Shown piece by piece: positions 1 through 7,954 of a stretch of 45,874 nucleotides of DNA. How positions within the stretch are numbered: the stretch's first letter is position 1; each line of letters begins with the position of its first letter. The stretch is from Herpetosiphonaceae bacterium (GTDB taxonomy: Bacteria; Chloroflexota; Chloroflexia; Chloroflexales; Kallotenuaceae). Below the pieces are notes generated by a model that made no database searches, was not told the DNA's origin, and saw only the letters and a list, made by a program, of their open reading frames with translations. The stretch covers positions 1 to 45,874 of the forward strand of contig DASUTC010000358.1 of the NCBI GenBank assembly GCA_036374795.1, given 5' to 3'. The position numbers and the translations under genes were made by a program.

Positions 1-303
1 GATTCCCGAATCGTCGGCGGGTGGGCTGAGAAAGGTCTTGAGGCCAAGGTAGCAGAGGTAAAGGCCACCGATCAGACGCAGCCAGAGGTAGTGGCTGAGC
101 AGCAGGCTGGAGATAAAGGTCAGGCCAAATCCGGCGATACAGCCATAGACCGCGTCGGCGGTGGCCGCGCCCAGGCCGGAGACAAAGGCGCTGCGGCGTC
201 CGTCGGTCAGCGCGCGACGAATACAAAGCACCCCGATTGGTCCTACCGGGGCCGCGATCGAAAAGCCGAGGAGACATCCCCGCAAGAGTACTTCCATGTC
301 CAT
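1..303 (-). CDS. LysE/RhtB-family exporter, N-terminal part (cut by window edge)
   Basis: These are the first 101 codons of a minus-strand gene that continues past the left edge. The translation is hydrophobic. It begins MDMEVLLRGCLLGF, continues with SIAAPVGPIGVLCIRRALTDG and then a Gly/Ala-rich helix (GLGAATADAVYGCIAGFGL). This is the usual N-terminus of LysE/RhtB exporters, which move amino acids or related small molecules out across the cytoplasmic membrane. The substrate cannot be told. The start at 303 is chosen because AGGAG lies six bases upstream; a second ATG two codons in (297) is possible. The nearest upstream gene on this strand ends at 715 and is separated by a strong terminator, so this gene probably has its own promoter in the repeat-bearing gap. 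Confidence 0.8.
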   Translation of the reverse strand, partial: MDMEVLLRGCLLGFSIAAPVGPIGVLCIRRALTDGRRSAFVSGLGAATADAVYGCIAGFGLTFISSLLLSHYLWLRLIGGLYLCYLGLKTFLSPPADDSGI

Positions 304-323
304 CGTTTGCTCCTGGTGTATGA

Positions 324-452
324 GTTTCAAGTTCAAAGTTTCAAGTTTCAAGTTTCAAGTTCAAAGTTTCGAGTTTTGAGTTCAAGGTTTTCCTTGTTCC
401 TTTGTGCGCCCAGAGGGCACCCGGTTCCTTTGTTCTCTTGTTCCTTTGTTCT
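324..452. repeat. Composite heptanucleotide repeat: GTTTCAA block then TTTGTTC block
   Basis: From 324 to 386 nine 7-bp units run in perfect phase (GTTTCAA, GTTCAAA and close variants). A T-rich block follows from about 387 to 452, built on TTGTTCC/TTTGTTC words and interrupted by a short GC-rich stretch (about 408-424). The same two blocks occur inverted at 5123-5194 and in degenerate form at 9779-9830. It fills the gap upstream of the LysE-type gene. It is not a CRISPR: the units are 7 bp and have no spacers. Confidence 0.85.
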
Positions 453-469
453 CGCGTGATTCCGACCAT

Positions 470-506
470 AAAAAAAACCCCGCCTGACCGATCGTGGTCT
501 GGCGGG
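470..506 (-). terminator. Rho-independent terminator, minus strand
   Basis: CCCGCC/GGCGGG (479-484 with 501-506) and GACC/GGTC (486-489 with 496-499) form a stem with one T-T mismatch and a six-base loop. Read on the minus strand it is followed by eight T (470-477). It would end transcription coming from the NYN-domain gene at 715-1215. The 200 bases between that gene and this site hold no convincing gene. Confidence 0.8.
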
Positions 507-714
507 TGCTCGACACGAAACGCGACGGGCGCAGCTATCCAGACCTCCGATCGGAGACGAATCCGAGGTTTTGCTGCTGCTGTGGGCTGCTGATCACTAT
601 GTCGTCACGTTTATGCATCACACGTCTACGCTTCATCTTGTGCGGCAGCCTAGCAAGCCGCAGGCGTCGCTGTCAATAGACCATTGGACCAATCGGCCGG
701 GCAGAGGTTGATCG

Positions 715-1215
715 TCAGGCATCGGGCGCAGGCTCGTCGGAGTCTACGCCAAACTCTTTGAGCCAGCGATCGACCTCGGCTTTGGAGAGCTTGGGCTCTG
801 GACGTGGGCGCTGCGGCCTACGGCTGCGGGCGGGTGATGTCGGCTGCTCAAGCTGGGCGGCGAAACGCTCCGCGCGGATGACCTCGATCTGCCTGGCATG
901 CGCCACGGTCGCAACCGAGCGATCGGAGGTGACGACGCGGTACTGCCGGGGCTCTGTCACCCGGTCGATCAGCCGGATCAGGCGCTCGTCGGCGTCCTGG
1001 GGCGAGCGTGCAAAGACCGCGCGGATGCCGGGCGGCTCAAGCGCCTGCGGATGTCCGTACACGCCGCCATCGAAGACGACGGTGATCCGGTGGCGGTGAT
1101 GGCGCAGCACCCAGCGGTGCAAATAGTCCACCAGCCGGGCCTCGTCGTCGGGATCGGTGAGGCGGATGGTGCGGCACTGCCCGATTAAGTTGTGTCCATC
1201 GATGATGTAATGCAT
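715..1215 (-). CDS. NYN-domain (YacP/Rae1-like) ribonuclease-family protein
   Basis: The 166-residue protein opens with YIIDGHNLIG, the first acidic motif of NYN/PIN-fold nucleases. It then shows VVFDGG (about residues 46-51), an acidic SPQDADERLIRLI segment (about 91-103) and VVTSDRSVA (about 113-121). These are the spaced Asp residues that bind metal in the YacP branch. Bacillus Rae1 (YacP) cleaves mRNA on the ribosome, so a role in RNA turnover is likely, but this exact function is inferred. The C-terminal 40 residues are basic and Pro/Arg-rich (ARSRRPQRPRPEPK), then acidic, and may contact RNA or ribosome. The Shine-Dalgarno is weak. The gene stands alone, with a terminator about 200 bases downstream. 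Confidence 0.8.
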   Translation of the reverse strand: MHYIIDGHNLIGQCRTIRLTDPDDEARLVDYLHRWVLRHHRHRITVVFDGGVYGHPQALEPPGIRAVFARSPQDADERLIRLIDRVTEPRQYRVVTSDRSVATVAHARQIEVIRAERFAAQLEQPTSPARSRRPQRPRPEPKLSKAEVDRWLKEFGVDSDEPAPDA

Positions 1216-1364
1216 CGCCCGACAACCTGATACGCGGTCAAAAACGCGGCTATTGTCCCAGAGCGATCTGTCATCGATCTGTCATATGATCGCCCGTACA
1301 CTACTACCATCTTCGGCCTTGATCAGACACAATAGCTAATGAACACGTTGTGCAAGAGGCCACT

Positions 1365-1736
1365 GTGACATCACCCAATTACATCCTGATCGCAGATGAT
1401 GACCATAAAATCCGTGCACTGTTAGTACGAGTTGTGCAAAATGTCGCGCCGAACGCCGTGATTGTTCAGGCCACAAGCGGCACCGAGGCATTGTCTGCGC
1501 TCCAACAACATAGCTTTACGCTCGTGATCACAGATTACCACATGCCGGGCGCGTCTGCGCTTGATATTCTCGCCGCGACACACGCTCGGGATGCCGATGT
1601 GCCTGTGATTGTCGTCTCGGCTCGCTCCCAGGTCGAACCAAAGGTCCGCGCGGCAGGAGCAGCCGCGTTTTTCTCCAAGCCCTTCGAGATCGAGGCGCTC
1701 ACCGCGATTGTCCGGCGCGCGCTGCACTCGTCGTAG
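1365..1736 (+). CDS. Single-domain response regulator (CheY-like receiver)
   Basis: The protein is a receiver domain with no output domain. It shows the acidic cluster DDD (residues 11-13), the phosphoacceptor Asp57 in VITDYHMPG, the switch Ser85 in VIVVSARS, and Lys105 in FFSKPF. It should be phosphorylated by a histidine kinase and act by protein contact, but no kinase is adjacent. The GTG at 1365 is preferred because AAGAGG lies five bases before it; an in-frame GTG at 1350 would add five residues but has no ribosome site. A terminator follows directly, so it is a single-gene unit. Confidence 0.88.
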   Translation: MTSPNYILIADDDHKIRALLVRVVQNVAPNAVIVQATSGTEALSALQQHSFTLVITDYHMPGASALDILAATHARDADVPVIVVSARSQVEPKVRAAGAAAFFSKPFEIEALTAIVRRALHSS

Positions 1737-1761
1737 TCCCACTCCACAATCCGGGTAACAC

Positions 1762-1795
1762 TAAGCAGCGCATCTGCGGCGCTGCTTATTTTGTT
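1762..1795 (+). terminator. Rho-independent terminator after the response regulator
   Basis: A perfect 10-bp stem (1762-1771 with 1779-1788, core AAGCAGCGC) with a seven-base loop is followed by TTTTGTT. It starts 25 bases after the receiver gene's stop codon. Confidence 0.88.
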
Positions 1796-1843
1796 GATCC
1801 GTTTACGGTCGGATCGCCCCGATGTGTCATCGCAGGAGCCTCG

Positions 1844-1852
1844 TGCTATACT
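1844..1852 (+). promoter_or_regulatory. Extended -10 promoter element for mazG
   Basis: TGC-TATACT, an extended -10 box, sits 60 bases before the mazG start. No good -35 is visible at 17 bases. The same TGn-TATAnT form recurs before uvrA, before the tail-collar gene leader and in the 28.5 kb island, which raises confidence. Confidence 0.55.
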
Positions 1853-1911
1853 ACAAGCGTAGCTGAACGTAATAATCGGACATTGTACACACGTCCGTAG
1901 AATATGCATCT

Positions 1912-3453
1912 ATGGCAACACTCACTATTCTAGGGCTGGGGCCGGGCAGCGCCGAGCTGCTCACGGCTGAGGCGGTCGCTCATCTTCAGCAGATCGAAGA
2001 GCTGACTCTGCGCACACAGGTTCATCCGACGGTTGGGCAGCTTCCGGCCCATCTGCGTATCCGCTCGTTCGATGCGCTGTACGAGACGGCGACGGATTTC
2101 GCCGCGATCTACCGCCGGATCGCCGAGGAGCTAGTCGCGCGGGCTGCGCGCGGCGAGGCGGTGACGTACGCCGTGCCCGGCCATCCGCTGGTCGCCGAAG
2201 CGACGACGCGCCAGATCCGCGCGCTTGCCCGTGAGCGCGGCATCGATCTGCGGATCATCGCCGGTCTTTCGTTTCTGGAGCCGGTCTGCGAGGCGCTGGA
2301 TCTCGATCCCTTCGAGCGCGGCCTGCAACTGGTCGACGCGCTGGAGTTTGGCGGCGCGGCCTCGTTTCCAACGGCTACCACGCCGGAAACGCGCGCCTGG
2401 GCTGAGCTGCAAGGGCACGGGCCGTACGAGCCGCCGCTGCTGCCGTTTCCGGTGCTGACCACGCAGCCGGTGCTGATCGCGCAGCTTTACAACCGGCGCG
2501 TCGCCTCGATGGTCAAGCTCGCGCTGCTGGCGCGCTATCTCGCCGAGCATCCGGTGACGATCGTGCGGGCGGCAGGCGTCAACGGCCAGACGCAGGTCGG
2601 CACGGTGGCGCTGCATGAGCTGGATCACGATCCGGCGCTCGATCATCTGACCGTAGCCTATCTGCCGCCGCTGCCGGTGCATGAGGATGTGCGCGGGATC
2701 GATGGCATCCACTGGGTGATCGCGCGGCTGCTGGGGCCTGCGGGCTGTCCCTGGGATCGCGAGCAGACCCATCACTCGCTGCGGCCATTCCTGCTGGAAG
2801 AGGCGCACGAGGTGCTGGAAGCGCTTGACGCCAACGATCCCGAAGCGCTCAGCGAGGAGCTTGGCGATCTGCTGCTTCAGATCATGCTGCACAGCGAGAT
2901 GGCGCGGCAGGCCGGAGACTTCGATTTTGGCGATGTCACGGCGCATATTGCGACGAAGCTGATCCGGCGGCATCCGCATGTGTTCGGCGATATTGCGGTC
3001 GGCGGCACCGCCGATGTGCTGCGCAACTGGGAGGCGATCAAGGCGCAGGAGCACGCCCAGAAGGGCAAGACTCGCGCCAGCCTGCTCGACGGCATTCCGG
3101 TCAGCCTGCCAGCGCTGGCGGCGGCGCAGAAGCTTGGCGAGAAAGCGGCCAACGTCGGCTTCGACTGGCCCGATGTGGCGGGTGTCTGGGCCAAGGTGCA
3201 TGAGGAGATCGAGGAGATTCACTCGGCTGCGCCTGAGCAGCGCAGCGAGGAGTTTGGCGATCTGCTGTTCGTTGTATCGCGGCTGGCCTCGTGGCTGGAT
3301 GTCGATGCCGAGACGGCGCTGCGCGAGGCTAACGCTAAGTTCCGCCGACGCTTCGCCGCCTGTGAGGGTCTGGCCGAAGGCCGCGATCTGAAACAGATGA
3401 GTCCGCAAGAGCTGGATGTGCTGTGGGAGCAGGCGAAACGCATGGAAGTCTGA
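1912..3453 (+). CDS. mazG: MazG nucleoside triphosphate pyrophosphohydrolase with N-terminal tetrapyrrole-methylase-like domain
   Basis: The 513-residue protein has two parts. Residues 1 to about 230 match the methylase-like domain of YabN proteins: ILGLGPGS at the N-terminus and [10 protein letters not shown] near 84-93. The second part is a tandem MazG. The first MazG copy carries [12 protein letters not shown] then EEAHE and EELGD; the second carries EEIEE and EEFGD. These acidic pairs bind the metal needed to hydrolyse NTPs to NMP and pyrophosphate. MazG cleans the nucleotide pool and in some bacteria lowers ppGpp. The methylase-like domain has no confirmed substrate in this family. It starts a plus-strand run with DUF951 and nfeD. 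Confidence 0.93.
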   Translation: MATLTILGLGPGSAELLTAEAVAHLQQIEELTLRTQVHPTVGQLPAHLRIRSFDALYETATDFAAIYRRIAEELVARAARGEAVTYAVPGHPLVAEATTRQIRALARERGIDLRIIAGLSFLEPVCEALDLDPFERGLQLVDALEFGGAASFPTATTPETRAWAELQGHGPYEPPLLPFPVLTTQPVLIAQLYNRRVASMVKLALLARYLAEHPVTIVRAAGVNGQTQVGTVALHELDHDPALDHLTVAYLPPLPVHEDVRGIDGIHWVIARLLGPAGCPWDREQTHHSLRPFLLEEAHEVLEALDANDPEALSEELGDLLLQIMLHSEMARQAGDFDFGDVTAHIATKLIRRHPHVFGDIAVGGTADVLRNWEAIKAQEHAQKGKTRASLLDGIPVSLPALAAAQKLGEKAANVGFDWPDVAGVWAKVHEEIEEIHSAAPEQRSEEFGDLLFVVSRLASWLDVDAETALREANAKFRRRFAACEGLAEGRDLKQMSPQELDVLWEQAKRMEV

Positions 3454-3486
3454 GGCTCTCGAACGCTGTGCCTGATTGGATGAGCT

Positions 3487-3744
3487 ATGCCAGGACCGAT
3501 ACCGCTCCAGGTTGGTGATACTGTACAGATGCGCAAGCAGCATCCATGTGGTGGCGATACGTGGCGGATCGTGCGGATCGGCGCGGATATTGGGATTCGC
3601 TGCCTGACCTGTGATCGCAAGGTGCTGCTGCCGCGCTCGGAGTGCGAGCGCCGCATCAAGCGCATGCTCGCGCGCGCAGCCGACACGACCACAGGCGATC
3701 CGCCGACCGATCAGGTCGTTCCATCCGAACGCGACGCGCGATAA
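3487..3744 (+). CDS. DUF951 family protein
   Basis: This 85-residue protein matches the small DUF951 family (YyzM-like), found in Firmicutes and Chloroflexota. Visible family marks are [14 protein letters not shown] (about 13-26), [10 protein letters not shown] (about 30-39) and [12 protein letters not shown], giving three cysteines, two in a CxxC pair that may bind metal. The fold is probably a small beta barrel. Its function is unknown; homologues often lie near translation and replication genes. The C-terminal 25 residues are polar and poorly conserved. It begins 33 bases after mazG and is probably co-transcribed with it. Confidence 0.85.
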   Translation: MPGPIPLQVGDTVQMRKQHPCGGDTWRIVRIGADIGIRCLTCDRKVLLPRSECERRIKRMLARAADTTTGDPPTDQVVPSERDAR

Positions 3745-3783
3745 CGTGGAACTGCACGCCCGCTCGAACGTACACATAACTGC

Positions 3784-5112
3784 ATGAATTGTTTTTCAAA
3801 ATCCTGCTTCGCCGTCTGGCTGATGGTCTACTTGTTCCTGGTAGCCTTGCTGCCGTCGGGGATCGGCGCGCAGAGCCAGGGCCAGGTATACTACGTGGCG
3901 GCGGAGCAGGGCCTGACTACTCCGGCGATCAGCCTGGTGCGCCGCGCGCTGCGTGAGGCGGAGGCCGCCAACGCAAAGGCGCTGGTGATCGAAGTGCGCG
4001 GCGGCGGCTCGCTCGACGGCACCTGGCAGCTAGCGCGCGATCTGGCCGCAGCGCGCGTTCCGGTCGTGGCCTATATCGCGCCGCGCGGCGGGCGCAGCGG
4101 CCCTGTCGGTACGCTGCTGGTGACGGCGGCGCATGTCGCGGCGATGGCTCCCGGCGCGACGATTGGCTTTGCCGAGCCGCTGGTCGATATTCCCTCCAAC
4201 TTTTCCCCCACGACGCAGCGGTTGGTCGTCGAGGATGCCGTCAAGCAGCTTACCGCGTGGGCACAAGCGCGGCAGCACAACGCCGACTGGATCGAGCAGG
4301 CCGTGCGCAGCGGCGCGATCGTCACTGCCGAGCAGGCGCATGCGTTAGATCCGCCGGTGATCGACGTGGTGGCGACCGAGGATGAGCTGCTGGCAAGTCT
4401 GCAAGGGCGGCGGGTGACGCTGGCTCATGGCGAGACGCGCACGCTCGAAACGCTGGGGGCGCAGGTGCAGCGCGTCGAGCCGATGGTCTGGGAGTCGCTC
4501 GGCCAACTGCTCGCGCTTCCATCGATCGCGTTCGTGCTGTTTGTGCTGGGCGGTATCGCGCTCTATCTTGAGCTGGCGAATCCTGGCGTGGGTATTCCGG
4601 GCATCGCGGGTGCAATCCTGGTAGTTGCGGCGCTGGTTGGCTTTGTGCTCGGCGAAGTTCGGCCTCTGGCGGTGCTGCTGCTGGCCGCCGGGCTAGTCGT
4701 CGTTGGTCTTGAGCATGTGGTCATGTCGCATGGCGGCCTGACCGTCGCCGGGCTGATTCTGCTGGTGCTCGGCGCGCTGTACCTCGTCGATCCGGCGCGC
4801 ACGCCCGGCCTGGGCGTGTCGTCGCTGGTGATCGCGGGCGTGGCGCTGGTGCTGGCTGGCGCTGCAAGCGGTCTGGTCGCGCTGGCGGTGCGGGTGCGCG
4901 CCCGCAGGCCGGTGACGGGACGCGACGCACTAATCGGGCAGGTTGCGGAGGTGCGCCAGACGGTCGCGCCCGAAGGGCAGGTCTTTGTCAACGGCGCGCT
5001 CTGGTCGGCCTGGACCGATGATGGGCCGTTCGCCGTGGGCGACTTTGTAGAAGTTGTCGGCGTCGAGGGGCTGCGGCTGTATGTACGGAGAGTAGGCCAG
5101 GAGGCGGAGTAG
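3784..5112 (+). CDS. NfeD-family membrane protein with ClpP-like domain lacking the catalytic serine
   Basis: The 442-residue protein has a signal segment (about 9-29), an extracytoplasmic ClpP/crotonase-like domain (about 35-230), four to five membrane helices (about 240-365) and a C-terminal OB-fold NfeD domain (about 375-440). Long NfeD proteins are usually Ser-Lys peptidases that cut stomatin-like partners, and the next gene here is a stomatin, the classic pairing. The expected nucleophile motif (SAGT) reads PVGT at residues 107-110, and the upstream TPGG is RGGG (72-75). The lysine expected near residue 145 also seems to be missing. It therefore looks like a scaffold rather than a protease. 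The alignment was made by eye. Confidence 0.85.
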   Translation: MNCFSKSCFAVWLMVYLFLVALLPSGIGAQSQGQVYYVAAEQGLTTPAISLVRRALREAEAANAKALVIEVRGGGSLDGTWQLARDLAAARVPVVAYIAPRGGRSGPVGTLLVTAAHVAAMAPGATIGFAEPLVDIPSNFSPTTQRLVVEDAVKQLTAWAQARQHNADWIEQAVRSGAIVTAEQAHALDPPVIDVVATEDELLASLQGRRVTLAHGETRTLETLGAQVQRVEPMVWESLGQLLALPSIAFVLFVLGGIALYLELANPGVGIPGIAGAILVVAALVGFVLGEVRPLAVLLLAAGLVVVGLEHVVMSHGGLTVAGLILLVLGALYLVDPARTPGLGVSSLVIAGVALVLAGAASGLVALAVRVRARRPVTGRDALIGQVAEVRQTVAPEGQVFVNGALWSAWTDDGPFAVGDFVEVVGVEGLRLYVRRVGQEAE

Positions 5113-5122
5113 CGAGAGCGAA

Positions 5123-5194
5123 GAACAAAGAACAAAGAACAAAGAACAAAGAACAAAGGGAATCACTTGAAACTTGAAACTTGAAACTTGAAAC
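5123..5194. repeat. Composite heptanucleotide repeat: (GAACAAA)5 then (TTGAAAC)4
   Basis: Five exact GAACAAA copies (5123-5157) are followed after nine bases by four exact TTGAAAC copies (5167-5194). This is the reverse complement of the 324-452 element in both unit sequence and block order. It fills the gap between the nfeD-like gene and the stomatin gene and ends 22 bases before the latter's start codon. Confidence 0.95.
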
Positions 5195-5216
5195 AAGATC
5201 ACGAAAGGATACGACG

Positions 5217-6134
5217 ATGGCCGAGTTAGGCGGTTTGGGCATCCTGCTCTGTTTGGGCGGCCTCTTCTTTATTGGACTCATGTACCTGTTCGCCGCAATT
5301 CGGGTGATACCTGAGTACGAGCGCGGCGTGATCTTTCGGCTGGGCCGTTTGGTCGGTGCGCGCGGGCCGGGCCTCTTCTTTGTCTGGCCGCCGATCGAGC
5401 GCATGATCCGCGTGGATACGCGCGTGCTGACGATGGACGTTCCCGCGCAGGAGGTGATCACCCTCGACAACGTGACGATCAAGGTCAACGCGGTGCTGTA
5501 CTTCATGGTGATCGATCCGAACAAGGCCGTCGTCAACGTGATGGACTACATCCGCGCCACGATGCAGATCGCGCAGACCACGGTGCGCAGCGTGATGGGC
5601 AAGGTGGAGCTGGATACGATCCTGGCCGATCGGGCGCGGCTCAACAGCGAGATCCAGCAGATCATCGACGAGCAAACCGAGCCGTGGGGCGTGAAAGTGA
5701 CGATCGTCGAGGTCAAAGACGTAGAGCTGCCGCAGCAGATGCAGCGCGCGATGGCGCGTCAGGCCGAGGCCGAGCGCGAGAAGCGCGCCAAGATTATCCA
5801 CGCAGAGGGCGAGTTCCAGGCATCCAAGCAGCTTGCGGCGGCGGCGGATATTATCGCCCACGAGCCGGTGACGCTTCAGCTACGCTACCTGCAAACGCTG
5901 ACTGAGGTCGCGACGGAGAAGAACTCGACGATTCTCTTTCCCTTCCCGCTCGATATTGTTCGTCCGTTCCTGGGCATGATGGGCACGTCGGAGGAGGTAG
6001 AGCTGAAAAGAGCCGCGATGCAGCAGGCGAATGCCGCCAGAGCATCACAGCGGCCAGCGGTGCAGGCAGGACCGGCTGCGCCAGCCACGCAGCAGCTCCG
6101 CCCTGAGCCGAATCGCGCTCCGCCCACGGAGTAA
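5217..6134 (+). CDS. Stomatin-like (slipin, SPFH domain) membrane protein
   Basis: The 305-residue protein has one N-terminal membrane segment (about 6-26) and then the SPFH domain. Typical slipin blocks are VIPEYERGVIFRLGR, GPGLFFVWP, VDTRVLTMDVPAQEV and the helical MQRAMARQAEAEREKRAKII with the following AEGE. Such proteins form large membrane-bound rings and organise membrane microdomains together with NfeD partners. The ATG at 5217 is chosen for AAAGGA seven bases upstream; an in-frame TTG at 5181 lies inside the heptamer repeat and is unlikely. The last 50 residues are Ala/Gln/Pro-rich. It forms the usual pair with the nfeD-like gene before it. A hairpin follows its stop. Confidence 0.93.
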   Translation: MAELGGLGILLCLGGLFFIGLMYLFAAIRVIPEYERGVIFRLGRLVGARGPGLFFVWPPIERMIRVDTRVLTMDVPAQEVITLDNVTIKVNAVLYFMVIDPNKAVVNVMDYIRATMQIAQTTVRSVMGKVELDTILADRARLNSEIQQIIDEQTEPWGVKVTIVEVKDVELPQQMQRAMARQAEAEREKRAKIIHAEGEFQASKQLAAAADIIAHEPVTLQLRYLQTLTEVATEKNSTILFPFPLDIVRPFLGMMGTSEEVELKRAAMQQANAARASQRPAVQAGPAAPATQQLRPEPNRAPPTE

Positions 6135-6159
6135 CCTTACACCTATACCATCATGGGGA

Positions 6160-6199
6160 TTCGGATCGTAGGGGCACGGCACGCCGTGCCCCACATGAT
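6160..6199. terminator. Hairpin between convergent genes (GGGCACGG family)
   Basis: A perfect 10-bp stem (6171-6180 with 6183-6192, arms GGGGCACGGC and GCCGTGCCCC) with a two-base loop is flanked by ATCATG/CATGAT outer arms (6160-6165, 6194-6199). It lies between the stomatin gene and the convergent glycosyltransferase, so it may end both transcripts. There is no T-tract. The core also occurs at 44121-44146. Confidence 0.55.
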
Positions 6200-6209
6200 G
6201 ATTTGGGCA

Positions 6210-6998
6210 TCATTTACTCGTCGTTTTTTTTGGCAACGACGGCACGACCGTGTAGCGTCCGCGCAGATCGTTCCAGCGCACGCGGACAACATCCGAGAAG
6301 TTCCGCCACGAGTCGCGGATCGGATCGACTTTTGTTTCGACACCATAGCGCCAGGTGACGGGCACTTCTTTGATGCGGTAGCCAAACTTGCGCGCCAGGA
6401 AGAGCACTTCGACATCGAAGGCCGTCACCGCCGCGCCCTGCACAAGCTTTGCGTCCGCGCCATAGAGCTGCACGCTGCTGAAGATCCGGTGCGCTACCTC
6501 GCGTCGAAAGGCTTTGAAGCCACACTGGGTATCTTGGATGCCGCCCAGCGCGATCAGCCGAACGACCGCGTTGAAGATCCGCCCCATGAAGTGACGGTAG
6601 CGGGGCTCGCCCAGGCGTCGCGCGCCCAGCCCCTCCCGCGAGCCGATCGCAATGTCATAGCCCGACTCAAAGGCGGGCAGCAGCTTGCTCCACTCGTCCA
6701 TTGGCACCGCGAGGTCGGCATCGGTGAAGAGAATGTAGCGGCCCTGAGCCAGCAGCATCCCTGTGCGCACGGTGTAGCCCTTACCACGATGGTCGTTGCG
6801 GATCACGCGAAGCCTGGGCTGCGTCGCCTGGATGCGCTCGGCGATCTGAACGGTCGCGTCGGTACTGCCGTCGTCGACCACAATTACCTCGGCGTCGAAG
6901 GGCTGGTCGGCGGCGAAGGCGAGGATTGCTTCGAGGGTTGCCTGCAAACGTCGCTCTTCGTTGTAGGCGGGAACTACCACGGAAAGAAGTGTCGTCAC
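6210..6998 (-). CDS. GT2 glycosyltransferase, dolichyl/polyprenyl-phosphate glucosyltransferase type
   Basis: This is a 262-residue GT-A fold enzyme. It has VVVPAYNEERRL at the N-terminus, VVDDGSTD (about 40-47), the metal-binding DAD in FTDADLAVP (about 91-99), GSREG, and DTQCGFKAFRR, a block typical of the ALG5/DPM1-like branch. Such enzymes move a sugar from a nucleotide to a polyprenyl phosphate on the inner face of the membrane, supplying lipid-linked donors for glycan assembly. The start is GTG at 6998 with GGGAG just upstream. It follows the next GT2 by only eight bases and is the last gene of a three-gene operon with an RmlD-like reductase. Confidence 0.88.
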   Translation of the reverse strand: MTTLLSVVVPAYNEERRLQATLEAILAFAADQPFDAEVIVVDDGSTDATVQIAERIQATQPRLRVIRNDHRGKGYTVRTGMLLAQGRYILFTDADLAVPMDEWSKLLPAFESGYDIAIGSREGLGARRLGEPRYRHFMGRIFNAVVRLIALGGIQDTQCGFKAFRREVAHRIFSSVQLYGADAKLVQGAAVTAFDVEVLFLARKFGYRIKEVPVTWRYGVETKVDPIRDSWRNFSDVVRVRWNDLRGRYTVVPSLPKKTTSK

Positions 6999-7006
6999 GG
7001 CTCCCT

Positions 7007-7954
7007 CTACTTGTGCAGCGCTGCGATAAACTGAGCATCGGCAAGGCGCTGGCGCTCACGGATCGCGCGGCGCTTGGCGATGAAGCGCGGCAGATCGCGC
7101 AGGCCCGCGATCTGGCCGCGTAGCCGCGCGCGCGCAGCGGCTCCTCGGATGTGGCGCAGGGCATCTAGCGTGATCAGCAGTTGTCGTTTGAGAAACGCAA
7201 AAAAATATTTAGAGACGGCTGTGGTCGGCATGTTTTTGCTCCAGACCAGGATAAAATTTCGCCCACAATAATAGCTGGCAAGTGGCCCGCCGCCGGTCGC
7301 GCTCAGCTTATGATACACGATCGCCGTTGGCACAAACAGCGTGCGATAGCCAGCCAGCCGGGCACGAATGTTAAGGTCGACATCTTCGCAGTACATAAAC
7401 AGATCTTCATCAAAGACTCGGCCATCGACGGCTACGGCTTCCAGCGCCGCACGACGATAGGCCGCCGCGCCCGCGCACGGACCGAATACGTCGACCGAGG
7501 CATCGTACTGGCCGCGATCGACCTCCCAGACGCCACGGTTGAAGGGCAGCCCATCGATGCGGTAGCCATCGCCCGCCGAGTGAATCACGTCGCGCCGATC
7601 GTACAGGCGGAGCTTGCTGGCCGCAAACGCATACTCCGGGCGCTGCTCAAGCGCCCCGACCAGCTCTGCCAGCCAGCGCTCGTCGACCTCGGTATCGTTG
7701 TTGAGCAGCACGACGTACGCACCCTGCGTGACGGCAATCGCCTGGTTGATCGCCCTGGCAAGACCGCTATTCTTCGCCAGCTCGACCACCTGCACCTCAG
7801 GGTAGCGCTCGCGCAGCAGCGCAACCGAGCCGTCGCTGGAGCCATCGTCGACGACGGTGATCTTGAAGTCCCGGCGCGTCTGGCGACGCAGCGCATCCAG
7901 GCACACCGGCAGGAGCGCCACTCCGTTATAGTTTGGGATAATAATATCAATCAT
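7007..7954 (-). CDS. GT2 glycosyltransferase (rhamnosyltransferase-like)
   Basis: The 315-residue enzyme begins DIIIPNYNG, then VVDDGSSDGS, NSGLARAINQ, LLNNDTEVD (metal-binding NDT) and a long C-terminal segment with EDVDLNIRARLAGYR. This pattern is that of the WbbL/RfbN-like GT2 enzymes that add rhamnose or similar sugars to cell-surface glycans. The exact donor and acceptor are not visible. The start codon overlaps the stop of the RmlD-like gene by four bases (ATGA), and no separate ribosome site is evident, so its translation is probably coupled. The neighbouring dTDP-sugar reductase supports a deoxysugar donor such as dTDP-rhamnose. Confidence 0.87.
   Translation of the reverse strand: MIDIIIPNYNGVALLPVCLDALRRQTRRDFKITVVDDGSSDGSVALLRERYPEVQVVELAKNSGLARAINQAIAVTQGAYVVLLNNDTEVDERWLAELVGALEQRPEYAFAASKLRLYDRRDVIHSAGDGYRIDGLPFNRGVWEVDRGQYDASVDVFGPCAGAAAYRRAALEAVAVDGRVFDEDLFMYCEDVDLNIRARLAGYRTLFVPTAIVYHKLSATGGGPLASYYCGRNFILVWSKNMPTTAVSKYFFAFLKRQLLITLDALRHIRGAAARARLRGQIAGLRDLPRFIAKRRAIRERQRLADAQFIAALHK

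Noticed and set aside
324-452. Possible CRISPR array
   Set aside because: Units are 7 bp, adjacent without spacers, and there are no cas genes.
541-580. Possible tRNA T-arm (GACGAATCCG)
   Set aside because: No acceptor stem, anticodon arm or CCA context could be assembled on either strand.
538-640. A 33-codon minus-strand reading frame (MKRRRVMHKR...) in the gap before the terminator
   Set aside because: No ribosome site and no recognised relatives; too short to support.
2131-3777. Long open frame on the minus strand opposite mazG (and similar ones at 10378-11907, 15149-17143, 36010-37644)
   Set aside because: Each is antisense to a well-supported gene, lacks recognisable domains and is Arg/Gln/His-rich, as expected from high-GC codon bias on the other strand.
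3784-3870. Treating the nfeD-like protein as an active protease
   Set aside because: The nucleophile position is Pro and the lysine is not found, so only the fold is claimed.
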